64,000 bases of DNA, taken from the NCBI GenBank assembly GCA_016931855.1, contig JAFGDZ010000003.1:1-64000 (forward strand). Direction: 5' to 3'. Numbering within the stretch: the first letter of the stretch is position 1; each line of letters starts with the position of its first letter. The position numbers and the translations under genes are program-made. This DNA is from Bacteroidales bacterium. Lineage in GTDB: Bacteria > Bacteroidota > Bacteroidia > Bacteroidales > Tenuifilaceae. Below are positions 44,360 to 51,710 of the stretch, piece after piece. The notes below the pieces were generated by a model. The model was given only the letters and a program-made list of their open reading frames with translations. It searched no databases and was not told the origin of the DNA.

Positions 44360-44983
44360 TTAAAACAGAGCCCCCTGTACGTGTACAGCGGACTGCCTTG
44401 GGGTGAATATTCGGGTTTTGCGAGTCTCTGAAAGGTATCGGCTATCAACGGTTACCACTCCCTTGTCGAAGAACATTTTAATGTCGCAGGCGTGCATTAT
44501 GTCAATAGCGCAAGCGGGCTTTTTGTAGCTGCTACCAAAGCTAACCAGCACTAGAATTATCTTCCGCTTTTTGAATGTGGCATATAGCTCCTTTTGCTGC
44601 GCATAGGTAAAGTTCATGTACTGCACGGAGTCAACTACTACCATTCGGTAGTAGTTGCGCTTAATTTTATCAACCATTTCGGCAAAGCCTACAGATTCAC
44701 CAACGTATAGCTTCTTAGCCTTTATGTTGAAGTTTACTACGCGGTCGTGGATGCTTTTTTTAAGAGACTCCTCGTGCGAGTTGTATAGCGTCTTGCCCAC
44801 CTTATCGGCATAATTGGCTGCAAACTGCAGCGTAAATACAGATTTGCCGCTACCCGATGTGCCGTATATGAATATTGACGTTTTGCTCTCAATAATGCCC
44901 AGGAGTGAGTTGTAGAAATCGCCAAGGTCAAGCTCATCGTACTTCTTCTTGCGTAGCGTTTCGATGTTTACAATGCGGCTCAT
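44360..44983 (-). CDS. RecA/KaiC-like P-loop ATPase
   Basis: The 207-residue protein has Walker A GTSGSGKS (41-48) and Walker B MVVVDSV (Asp118), with the rest of a short RecA-like core (YNSHEESLKKSIHDR..). It lacks extra DNA-binding domains. It could act in replication or recombination during transposition. The start overlaps the HAD gene stop by 4 bases, so both are coupled. Confidence 0.78.
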   Translation of the reverse strand: MSRIVNIETLRKKKYDELDLGDFYNSLLGIIESKTSIFIYGTSGSGKSVFTLQFAANYADKVGKTLYNSHEESLKKSIHDRVVNFNIKAKKLYVGESVGFAEMVDKIKRNYYRMVVVDSVQYMNFTYAQQKELYATFKKRKIILVLVSFGSSYKKPACAIDIMHACDIKMFFDKGVVTVDSRYLSETRKTRIFTPRQSAVHVQGALF

Positions 44984-45354
44984 TGCTGTTCATTTTGTTG
45001 TTTATACTCGTAATCGGCTCTCATAATGGCGTCGTACGCTTCAGCCCAGCCAGGGAACCCGCCAAGGTTCTTATCGTCAATGTAGCAGTGCGCGTAAACC
45101 TTTCGGCTATTGTTGTTGTACTGCTTGGTTGTGTCTGGGTGGTTGTCGTTAACCCTGTCAAAGGGAATTTCGTGCTGAAGCAGGTAGTTTATGGCCTCAG
45201 TAAGCAAATCGCCAGAGCGGCACGTGTTAATAATTATGTAGTGCCCAGCCTTTTTTAAGCGGGGAATGTAAAGCTTTGCATCGGGTACTAGGCCATCTAT
45301 GTTTGGGAATTTGCCCCTCACAATAGTTCCATCAAAGTCTATTGCTAGTATCAT
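44980..45354 (-). CDS. Small HAD-like hydrolase/phosphatase
   Basis: The 124-residue protein begins LAIDFDGTIV, the HAD motif I (Asp5, Asp7), followed by IINTCRSGDLLTEAINYL (motif II) and HCYIDDKNLGG near the end (motif IV). There is no cap domain. Substrates might be nucleotides or phosphorylated ends. It is found in several Bacteroidota phage early operons. It overlaps the genes on each side by 4 bases. Confidence 0.82.
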   Translation of the reverse strand: MILAIDFDGTIVRGKFPNIDGLVPDAKLYIPRLKKAGHYIIINTCRSGDLLTEAINYLLQHEIPFDRVNDNHPDTTKQYNNNSRKVYAHCYIDDKNLGGFPGWAEAYDAIMRADYEYKQQNEQQ

Positions 45355-45602
45355 TGCTTTATTGTTTCAATGTTAATAACGCGATGGTTTAAAACTGTAA
45401 TTTCATCGCCATGTGCGGGTATTCTCACCTCTGGGCGTAGCCCTATGGCTAGTTCAAAAATATCAACCCAAACACCAACCCACACTTCTTGTTGGAATGG
45501 TTCTGAGCGAACTACGTAACCTTCTGCATCAATAGTCCATGTTAGAAAGTCCTGCCCGTTGTCTTCAAATTCTATCTTGAGAAATTCGTTGGAGTGTGCC
45601 AT
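45351..45602 (-). CDS. Early phage protein, unknown
   Basis: The 83-residue, mostly acidic protein (AHSNEFLKIEFEDNGQDFLTWTIDAEGYVVR...) has no known motif. It overlaps the HAD gene by 4 bases, so it is probably made with it. Confidence 0.5.
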   Translation of the reverse strand: MAHSNEFLKIEFEDNGQDFLTWTIDAEGYVVRSEPFQQEVWVGVWVDIFELAIGLRPEVRIPAHGDEITVLNHRVINIETIKQ

Positions 45603-45603
45603 T

Positions 45604-45891
45604 TTAGCTAAGTATAAAGTGGTTAGATTGTCCTATGTATTCAATGATTCCATTGTTTAGGATGTGTATGTCAAATATCTCTCCGCGCTTTGTGGCGTTG
45701 CCTATAAAGAAGTTAGCATCGCATGAGCGCTCAAAGAATATGGTGCTGTGCCCCTTTTTGGAGAGGATATAGCCGTTTTTGCCAAATTCAACAGCCCTGT
45801 TAAACCTAAGTAGGGCTTTTGCTACTATGGCACACGCTGCAATGGCTACGCATATGGTAATGATTGCGCTTAGTATTTTTACTGCTACCAT
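45604..45891 (-). CDS. Small membrane protein, early region
   Basis: The 95-residue protein starts with one transmembrane helix (VKILSAIITICVAIAACAIVAKALL), then a beta-rich, probably cytoplasmic domain. It is not recognised. Confidence 0.55.
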   Translation of the reverse strand: MVAVKILSAIITICVAIAACAIVAKALLRFNRAVEFGKNGYILSKKGHSTIFFERSCDANFFIGNATKRGEIFDIHILNNGIIEYIGQSNHFILS

Positions 45892-45893
45892 GT

Positions 45894-46391
45894 TTAGTTT
45901 TTTAGGGTTAAGTTTTTTATTTCCTTGGCCTTGGCCATCTCGTTATCCCTAATGTTTGCCAGCTGCTTAAACAGCTTAACTAGAGATTCAACGGTGTTGA
46001 ATGCGTACAGCCCTTTGTGGTTTACAAGCCCTTTGCTTCGCTGCTCTTCTGTTAGAATCCACTGGTACTGTTTCTTTTCCAGCTCCTTGTTAACTGGCGA
46101 CCAGTCCTTGGGTGTTGCCGTAATGCCCCTTTGGTTAAGCAGTAGGAGGCATTTGTTTCGCCATCTTTTTAGCTGAAGTTCATCTTCGCTTTTAGCAGCC
46201 TTTGGGCTTACCTTGGCAAGCCGTTGTTTCGCTTCGGTAATAAGAGCATCCAGCTGCGGAGCGGATAGCTCCTTTGTGCTGTTAACGTTAAACCTAGTGC
46301 TAACTATAACATCTTTGTACTTAGCCTCTCCTAGGGCCAAGAGCAAACGATGATAGTGCTGCCGCTTTTCTTTGAGTGTTGTAGTGGTCAT
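45894..46391 (-). CDS. GemA/Mu gp16-like early regulatory protein
   Basis: The 165-residue protein has the gp16/DUF1018 pattern: a helical start (EKRQHYHRLLLALGE), ..YKDVIVSTRFNVNSTKELSAPQLDALITEAKQRLAK, then a variable C-terminal part. GemA of Mu alters host gene expression and DNA supercoiling. Its start codon abuts a perfect copy of the phage palindrome. Confidence 0.7.
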   Translation of the reverse strand: MTTTTLKEKRQHYHRLLLALGEAKYKDVIVSTRFNVNSTKELSAPQLDALITEAKQRLAKVSPKAAKSEDELQLKRWRNKCLLLLNQRGITATPKDWSPVNKELEKKQYQWILTEEQRSKGLVNHKGLYAFNTVESLVKLFKQLANIRDNEMAKAKEIKNLTLKN

Positions 46392-46407
46392 TTAAGTAGT
46401 GTTTAAA
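46389..46407 (-). repeat. Dispersed phage palindrome, copy at gemA-like start
   Basis: TTTAAACACTACTTAAATG (minus strand) ends in the start codon; it is identical to the copy at the portal gene start. Confidence 0.75.
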
Positions 46408-46438
46408 TGATTATTTAGCGGTTAAAAAAAAGTTTCTT

Positions 46439-46487
46439 TGTTCCTATGGGCGGAATCGAACCGCCCCGAGAACCGTTTAGGAAGGTT
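46439..46487 (-). other. tRNA 3'-half-like sequence
   Basis: Reading minus strand: a 17-base stem-loop (46471-46487), 5-base variable spacer, T-arm with stem GGCGG/CCGCC and loop TTCGATT (46449-46465), a 7-base CATAGGA and ACA. The spacing is that of positions 27-75 of a tRNA. There is no D-arm and no pairing 5' acceptor strand; the sequence begins inside the stop codon of the upstream gene. It appears to be a relic or mimic. Confidence 0.5.
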
Positions 46488-46731
46488 ATTTGTTTTTGCT
46501 AACAGCAAAGTCAATGCGCTTGCGCTGGATTGTGACCCTGTAGGTCATTGATAGGTCTGAGTCTTGCGGGTTAAGATTTTCGTTAAGAAAGTCTTTAACG
46601 TGCTGTTCTATCAATTCGTGCTTTTCGCCATTCCCAGCAGGGTTATAAACCCCAGTAAGGTATTTTGCTTTGTACTTCTGGTTGGGGTTGGCTTTGCTTT
46701 TAGCCGTTACTTTAACTTTAACTAAGTACAT
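46486..46731 (-). CDS. Early phage protein, unknown
   Basis: The 81-residue basic protein (YLVKVKVTAKSKANPNQKYKAKYLTGVYNPAGNGEKHELIEQHVKDFLNENL...) is alpha/beta. It is probably a small nucleic-acid- or protein-binding protein. Its stop codon overlaps the tRNA-like sequence. Confidence 0.55.
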   Translation of the reverse strand: MYLVKVKVTAKSKANPNQKYKAKYLTGVYNPAGNGEKHELIEQHVKDFLNENLNPQDSDLSMTYRVTIQRKRIDFAVSKNK

Positions 46732-46743
46732 GATTTTAATGTG

Positions 46744-46932
46744 TTAGAATAGAGTTGGGTTCTGGTTCTGTTCTTTCTCTGTGGCCATTTCAAGAAGGGC
46801 TTTATCCACTTTGTTCTCAAAGTCTTTGGCATATCGCAAGCTGGTGTGCTGCCTGTTTTTAAAGTACTCCTTCTGGTATTTCCTCATTTGTTCTACAAGC
46901 TTAACAAACGATTCTATTTCTGTCTTTCTCAT
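46744..46932 (-). CDS. Small charged early protein
   Basis: The 62-residue helical protein (RKTEIESFVKLVEQMRKYQKEYFKNRQHTSLRYAKDFENKVDKALLEM...) has heptad-like spacing and is not recognised. It is in series with the DUF3164 gene. Confidence 0.5.
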   Translation of the reverse strand: MRKTEIESFVKLVEQMRKYQKEYFKNRQHTSLRYAKDFENKVDKALLEMATEKEQNQNPTLF

Positions 46933-46936
46933 GGCA

Positions 46937-47593
46937 TTAAGCTTGGCTCATGGATAGGTTAAGCCAAATATCTTGGCCATTATCCCCTTTCATTTTAGCC
47001 TTAACAAATGTTGTTGTTTTCTTAGGCCTATAGCCAGCCTTTATCTCCTCAATGGCTTCTATTAGCTCGCGGTCGCCGTGTTCTACGGCGCTGTTGTGTA
47101 ACTCAATAACTCGCGAGGCCTTTAGCACTCCGTCCTTGTTGGGCTTAAGCATATTCTTTAGGCTGTTTACTAAAAACTGATTTTGCCCTGTTAGCTGCTT
47201 GTCCACCCACGCCTTTGTTTTGCTAAGCCCTGCGGTGGTATAGTCGGGATCCCAACCATCAACAATGTTATGGCCCAGGATTATTGTTTTAGAGAAATCC
47301 TTGTTGCTCAACGAGTGCGATTGCTGAGCGTTAAAAGCCTCTTCGGACATTCCAAACACCTCTCTCTTGATGTTTAAAACGGTGTTGGCGTTTTCAAATA
47401 GTTCTGCCTTGGCCAGCGTTAGTCTTGATGCTATCTCAACTAGCTTAGGGAAGAAAGCATCAACAAACTCGTCGGTGAGCTGCTTAAGGGTTTCACGTTC
47501 TGTTCTAATTTTCTCCCTGTTGGCCTTTTCTTCGGCGTCAAGTTGCGCTCTTAGCTTTGCCTTTTCTTCGGCTGATAGTTTTGTTAAGTCCAT
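46937..47593 (-). CDS. DUF3164 family protein (Mu-type early region)
   Basis: The 218-residue protein begins with a helical charged stretch (LSAEEKAKLRAQLDAEEKANREKI...) and contains NKDFSKTIILGHNIVDGWD...GLSKTKAWVD, then ELIEAIEEIKAGYRPKKTTTFVKAKM. This resembles DUF3164 proteins, standard in Mu-like early operons, of unknown biochemical function. Confidence 0.75.
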   Translation of the reverse strand: MDLTKLSAEEKAKLRAQLDAEEKANREKIRTERETLKQLTDEFVDAFFPKLVEIASRLTLAKAELFENANTVLNIKREVFGMSEEAFNAQQSHSLSNKDFSKTIILGHNIVDGWDPDYTTAGLSKTKAWVDKQLTGQNQFLVNSLKNMLKPNKDGVLKASRVIELHNSAVEHGDRELIEAIEEIKAGYRPKKTTTFVKAKMKGDNGQDIWLNLSMSQA

Positions 47594-47604
47594 TGTTTAA
47601 AGTG

Positions 47605-47823
47605 TTAATGGTTAGTTGTTTTTTGCTCTACCTCATTCCAAACAATTTCCGATAGGTCGCATTCCCAATCGTCAACATTAGCAGCCGCCTTTATTAGCAT
47701 GATAAGGGCAATTAATGCGTTTGCGGAGGCTGGGTGGTTGCTTAAAATTTCATTCTTTTCTTCAATGGTTAGCTTATCGGCCTGCTTAACCATTTCTGCA
47801 TAATATTCGTTGTTAAAGTCCAT
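47605..47823 (-). CDS. Small early phage protein, unknown
   Basis: The 72-residue protein (DFNNEYYAEMVKQADKLTIEEKNEILSNHPASANALIALIMLIKAAANVDDWECDLSE..) is helical and acidic. A palindrome copy lies 11-27 bases upstream of its start. Confidence 0.5.
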   Translation of the reverse strand: MDFNNEYYAEMVKQADKLTIEEKNEILSNHPASANALIALIMLIKAAANVDDWECDLSEIVWNEVEQKTTNH

Positions 47824-47833
47824 CGTTTTTGCG

Positions 47834-47850
47834 TTTAAGTGGTGTTTAAA
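47834..47850 (-). repeat. Dispersed phage palindrome, copy upstream of the 72-residue gene
   Basis: TTTAAACACCACTTAAA (minus strand) differs at one position from the two 19-base copies. Confidence 0.7.
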
Positions 47851-48055
47851 TCTTTGTTTTTAGCGACTGTAATTCTACAGTGAGTTCGTTATGCTGCCAT
47901 GAAAGCTCTAGCGTATCCCTTTTCACAGCCTCGTATGTTGGCATTGACTTGTTGCTGTCGTTTTGTAGCCACTCATTACGCGCCTTAATTAGCCGCTCCA
48001 GCGCCTCTGCCTCATCTCTAATGATGTCAGCAGTTCTTTTCTTTGTTGCTACCAT
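47846..48055 (-). CDS. Small helical early protein
   Basis: The 69-residue protein (VATKKRTADIIRDEAEALERLIKARNEWLQNDSNK...) is predicted to be mostly coiled coil. It lies between the MuB-like gene and its neighbours and has no known function. Confidence 0.5.
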   Translation of the reverse strand: MVATKKRTADIIRDEAEALERLIKARNEWLQNDSNKSMPTYEAVKRDTLELSWQHNELTVELQSLKTKI

Positions 48056-48057
48056 GT

Positions 48058-48993
48058 TTAAAAGGTTATTGATGAGTAATCAATTGCTGGTAGTTCTGCC
48101 ATCTTAAGCAGATCGATACAGTCTCTAATCCCTCTAAAGGTTCTTTTGGCAAGCCATGAGTGAGGAATGAATTCGGGTTTTCTGCCAAGAAGGATATCGA
48201 GTTCTTCTTTTGAGGTAATGCCGTTTGCTCTGAATATTGCTTCGGCCTCCTCTGCAGTTGGTTTATTTAGCTGTTCGGGAAGCATGAAAATGCGATCCCG
48301 TGTTTCGGAGAATAAGTGCTTATCCCTGATTGCTCCCTTGTTTAAGTTATTTATAAAATATGGAGTTCCAGTAAATACAATGCCGCAGATGTCTTTAAGA
48401 GCGGTCATTACATCTTTAATTATGGTGATGCTATGTCCCTCCCTGGCGCTTACCTCATCAATACAAACTAGTAAGTCCTTGGAGGTAGCATAAGCCCTCA
48501 TTTCTTTTAACTGAAAAGCCATTGTGCCAGGCTTGTAGCAGTCAAGCGCTCTCATAAGCCCTTCTATGAACTGTTTGTTTGTTTTTACCATAGAGGCATC
48601 AAACAGAACAACCTTAAAGCGGCGCTGGCTCTCTATGTACTCCTTGTACTTTTCCAGTGCGGTTGTTTTGCCAAAACCACCTTCGCCAACAACAGCCATT
48701 GGCTTCTTAAGGGCGTAGGCACGCTCACATGTTTCCCACACTTTCTTTAGATTAGCAGTTGGGATAATTCTGTAGTTCTCTGTCTTTTGAACGTACTTTT
48801 CTATAACCTCCCATGTTTCTATGCCAACTAGGCCTTGTTTGTCCCAGTTGTTTCGAACGTGACTAAACTTAGAGCCGTTGGTAAACCCAAGCCGCGATGT
48901 TGCAAACTCATTGCCGCTTAAACCGCTTTGTTCCTGCAGCGCAATAATCTTGTCTCTCAGCTCTTTTTTTTGCTCTAGACTGTAATCTTTCAT
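48058..48993 (-). CDS. MuB-like AAA+ ATPase
   Basis: The 311-residue protein has an N-terminal HTH-like region (GLSGNEFATSRLGFTNGSKFSHVRNNW), Walker A GEGGFGKT (103-110) and Walker B LLVCIDE (174-180), followed by sensor-type GIVFTGTPYF. In Mu this protein binds target DNA, brings it to the transposase and gives target immunity. It is directly downstream of the transposase gene. Confidence 0.9.
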   Translation of the reverse strand: MKDYSLEQKKELRDKIIALQEQSGLSGNEFATSRLGFTNGSKFSHVRNNWDKQGLVGIETWEVIEKYVQKTENYRIIPTANLKKVWETCERAYALKKPMAVVGEGGFGKTTALEKYKEYIESQRRFKVVLFDASMVKTNKQFIEGLMRALDCYKPGTMAFQLKEMRAYATSKDLLVCIDEVSAREGHSITIIKDVMTALKDICGIVFTGTPYFINNLNKGAIRDKHLFSETRDRIFMLPEQLNKPTAEEAEAIFRANGITSKEELDILLGRKPEFIPHSWLAKRTFRGIRDCIDLLKMAELPAIDYSSITF

Positions 48994-49061
48994 ACTTTTG
49001 TGTTTTGAGTGTTAAACATTTATTTACAGAGCGTACCGTTGTAGTGGACGGTGCGCTTTTT

Positions 49062-51116
49062 TTATTTGCCAATACTTAAAATGCGACGTTGTTTGTCGGT
49101 CAATCCATCGCCTATGCCATTAGCGGCATCTTCCTGAGTGGATTGCCTGTTGTTTTCTGATGTCTTAGTTGTATCCCACCAGCCAAAACCATTTGTGCCA
49201 GTAGCTTTAAGTTCACCTAGTATTGACAGCTGCCTGTCCAGTTCCTTAAGTGCGTATTCCTGCCCAAACTCTTCTTGCTTTGCTTTAAATAGCACCTGCT
49301 TAGCCTTTTCACCATCCTTTAAGTCCGCAGCGCAAGCAGCGTATTTCTCCTTGTTGTATGCATGTGCTATAAATACCTTGTCCTTTCCTTTGCCTTTATC
49401 TGTGTATAGGGCTATCATGTCTGGCCTTTCCCTGTCCAGTTTTATTTTAAACTTCTGGCCCAGGTGTTGCGCTGAGAAAATAAAGTCGCCTACACCGTCG
49501 CCATCAGGAACGATGTAGTTCCTCTTTACCCCATTTACTTCCAACTCAATGCCGTTAACCCCATATGAGTACGGTTTGCGTTGCTCAACAAAGAATAGGC
49601 TTATGCGATCGAAGTAGTTAAGCTTTACTCGCTTCTCATGCTTCGTGTTAACATACCGTGACATCTTGCTTTCGCCTACAAATCGGCCAAGGTTGTCGCG
49701 CTTTTCACCTCTTGAGTTCCATTCGGCTATTGCATCGGCAAAGGCTTTTAAAACCTCGTCACGAGAGGGAACTTTGTTGTTTTTTGTTATTGACTCAAGA
49801 AGCTCTGGATTGGCTTTTGAGTTAAGGCTCTTTGATGTTATGTTGCCGCCTTTAAAGAATTCAAACTTGCGTAGAACCCGCTGTTGGAAGTGACCGATAA
49901 TTCCTTCCACATACTTTGAGCGTCCTTTGCGCGGTTCGCATGGAAAGTGAACGCGACTCATGTTGCTCATAACGTTTTGTATGGCAAATGAGACGTTTGC
50001 GCTACTATTATCGTATTGCAGCTGATATGGCTTGTTCTCGTGGGTGTATATTGCATTTCTAAGTGCAGCCTCTACTAGTTCGGCTGTTTCTGCAAATGCA
50101 ATGCTGTAGCCAACAATGGCGCCTGTATTGGCATCGGTGATGAAGTAAACATAAAGGTCGCTCTTAATTACTCCGTTCTCGTGATAGTACAGCTGCATTG
50201 TTGTACCATCTATTGACCATAGAGCATCAGGGAATGATGGTTTCTCTCTATTTATAAGCGGCTGTAGGTCATTGTCGGCTGCTAGCTTTCCATGCCGTTT
50301 ATAGTACCATGATCGTTTTACTGAAGGAGTGTTTAAGTACTTCTTAACTGCTGATGTGGTCAGATTTGCCAAGCCTTGCTCATCAGCCCAGTCGTTAAAC
50401 ATCATGGCAATGTCTTCAAAGCTGTATTTAACTGGATTTGATGCTAGCTGGGTTAGCTTTGCGTGAACAAGTGTGTTTGATTTTTTTCTGTTCACATTGC
50501 CAGCGCCTCCATGTATTAAGCAACTTGAGCCTTGCTCTTTGTACTTCTTTGCGTTTCTAAGCAGTACCCGCTCGCTAGTTATTATCCCTTTGCTAAACCT
50601 TACAAGGCCGCTGTTTTGTTCGTTTAAACAGCGTTTAAATAGTTCTCCACGTAGCGTTTCTATGCTGCTAAAGCCAAGTTTTCTTGCTTTTTTTACGTCA
50701 ATGCTATTTATTAATCGTAACCATGCTGCGCCTCTTGCTAGTTGATTTGCTTCAATTGTGCTATAAATACCGCTGTTTGCAAACAGTTCAATATCATCTG
50801 CACTTGTGTCTAGTAAATGCGTTATTTGGTCTGTAGATTGGCTTATTGATGCCTCGGATTCGCTCTTTCTCTTTCTTCTTACAAATTCATCAGGCTCAAT
50901 GCCATTGCATAGAATAGCCTTTATCAGAGCCTTATATTTTGTCTTTAGCGAATTGTAATGAATGTAAACCTTAGAACCCTCTTTGTGATGCTCCCAACAG
51001 TACACTTCGCCTTTGCGCTGTCCTGCTAGGGCGCGCTTTAAGTAGCCATAGGATAGACCGCATTGCTCTAGCTCTTCGGCTGTAATACAAAGTATATTGT
51101 TGTGATAGTCTGGCAT
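49062..51116 (-). CDS. MuA-like DDE transposase
   Basis: The 684-residue protein has an N-terminal DNA-binding part, then an RNase H-type DDE core with Asp303 (LWSIDGTT), Asp369 (LQYDNSSAN) and Glu404 (SKYVEGIIGHFQ), a D-D-34-E spacing; then a beta-barrel domain and a C-terminal tail for the ATPase. It cuts and joins phage ends for integration and replication. The start is set at ATG 51116; a TTG at 51128 overlapping the preceding stop is an alternative. Bases 50623-50640 within it form a copy of the palindrome. Confidence 0.93.
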   Translation of the reverse strand: MPDYHNNILCITAEELEQCGLSYGYLKRALAGQRKGEVYCWEHHKEGSKVYIHYNSLKTKYKALIKAILCNGIEPDEFVRRKRKSESEASISQSTDQITHLLDTSADDIELFANSGIYSTIEANQLARGAAWLRLINSIDVKKARKLGFSSIETLRGELFKRCLNEQNSGLVRFSKGIITSERVLLRNAKKYKEQGSSCLIHGGAGNVNRKKSNTLVHAKLTQLASNPVKYSFEDIAMMFNDWADEQGLANLTTSAVKKYLNTPSVKRSWYYKRHGKLAADNDLQPLINREKPSFPDALWSIDGTTMQLYYHENGVIKSDLYVYFITDANTGAIVGYSIAFAETAELVEAALRNAIYTHENKPYQLQYDNSSANVSFAIQNVMSNMSRVHFPCEPRKGRSKYVEGIIGHFQQRVLRKFEFFKGGNITSKSLNSKANPELLESITKNNKVPSRDEVLKAFADAIAEWNSRGEKRDNLGRFVGESKMSRYVNTKHEKRVKLNYFDRISLFFVEQRKPYSYGVNGIELEVNGVKRNYIVPDGDGVGDFIFSAQHLGQKFKIKLDRERPDMIALYTDKGKGKDKVFIAHAYNKEKYAACAADLKDGEKAKQVLFKAKQEEFGQEYALKELDRQLSILGELKATGTNGFGWWDTTKTSENNRQSTQEDAANGIGDGLTDKQRRILSIGK
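50623..50640 (+). repeat. Dispersed phage palindrome, most symmetric copy, in the transposase gene
   Basis: TTTAAACAGCGTTTAAAT: two exact 7-base arms (TTTAAAC and its complement GTTTAAA) with a 3-base spacer. Confidence 0.65.
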
Positions 51117-51124
51117 GAGTGAAA

Positions 51125-51436
51125 TCAAAAAAGGATGTAACTGCTCAACATAACGCCGATTAAACCGCCAATTGTAGCACCTGTGCTATAGGCTATTTTC
51201 TCGGAGATGCTCCCTGTCTTTATTCTTATCACATTCATAGTCCATGTGTAAGAGACAAAAAACGAAGTTGTAGCAATTCCTAACCATGATAGTTGTGATA
51301 TGAAATAGGTGTTTGCGCTTACCAATAGAACTTGAATGAACCCACCTGCAAAAAGAGGGAAAAGCCTTGCTTTTTTTGACTCAAGCAACGCTATTGGCTT
51401 TGCGTTTTCTTCTATTATTTTGCCTAGTTCTTTCAT
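51125..51436 (-). CDS. Small early membrane protein
   Basis: The 103-residue protein has three likely transmembrane helices (FPLFAGGFIQVLLVSANTYF, WLGIATTSFFVSYTW, ATIGGLIGVMLSSYIL). It lies between the HTH protein and the transposase; an exclusion or lysis-modulating function is possible but not shown. Confidence 0.6.
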   Translation of the reverse strand: MKELGKIIEENAKPIALLESKKARLFPLFAGGFIQVLLVSANTYFISQLSWLGIATTSFFVSYTWTMNVIRIKTGSISEKIAYSTGATIGGLIGVMLSSYILF

Positions 51437-51633
51437 TAGGCAACGTTTGTGGATGCACCATTGCCATGAGTTTCGGCAAGTTGCTCAAGGCGCTTTTTAA
51501 CCGCGAGTCCTTTGCCTCGAAGAGCCTTACGCTCACCTCTGGCAATCATTCCAACAAATTTTGCACTAACACCAAACTCTCGCGCAACGCGCTTGTAAGG
51601 AGTTTCTTTAATTAATTTGTCGCTTAGTCTCAT
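51436..51633 (-). CDS. Small HTH regulator, Ner/Cro position
   Basis: The 65-residue basic protein has an HTH (YKRVAREFGVSAKFVGMIARGERK). It is the first gene of the early operon, divergent from the repressor, as Ner or Cro proteins are. It probably binds the same operator region and moderates early transcription. The stop overlaps the next start by one base. Confidence 0.65.
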   Translation of the reverse strand: MRLSDKLIKETPYKRVAREFGVSAKFVGMIARGERKALRGKGLAVKKRLEQLAETHGNGASTNVA

Positions 51634-51640
51634 TTTTTTA

Positions 51641-51648
51641 TAAATTTG
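51641..51648 (+). promoter_or_regulatory. Repressor promoter candidate
   Basis: TAAATTTG (-7) with TTTG 21 bases upstream (51616-51619). This gives a leader of about 55 bases that runs over the operator. Plausible, not proven. Confidence 0.4.
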
Positions 51649-51663
51649 TTTGCTGACTTGCTA

Positions 51664-51693
51664 CAAATATATTTCACATATTGTGAATGTGCA
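51664..51693 (-). promoter_or_regulatory. Early promoter with embedded operator
   Basis: On the minus strand, -7 TATATTTG (51664-51671) is preceded after 19 bases by TTG (51691-51693). Between them is the exact inverted repeat TTCACA-TAT-TGTGAA (51673-51687). A half-site (TTCACA) recurs at 51703-51708 next to the repressor start. The repressor would block RNA polymerase by binding here. Confidence 0.68.
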
Positions 51694-51710
51694 AGTAAAT
51701 AATTCACAAA

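Noticed and set aside
46439-46560. A full tRNA gene
   Set aside because: The T-arm and spacing are tRNA-like, but no D-arm or 5' acceptor strand pairs at the right distance.
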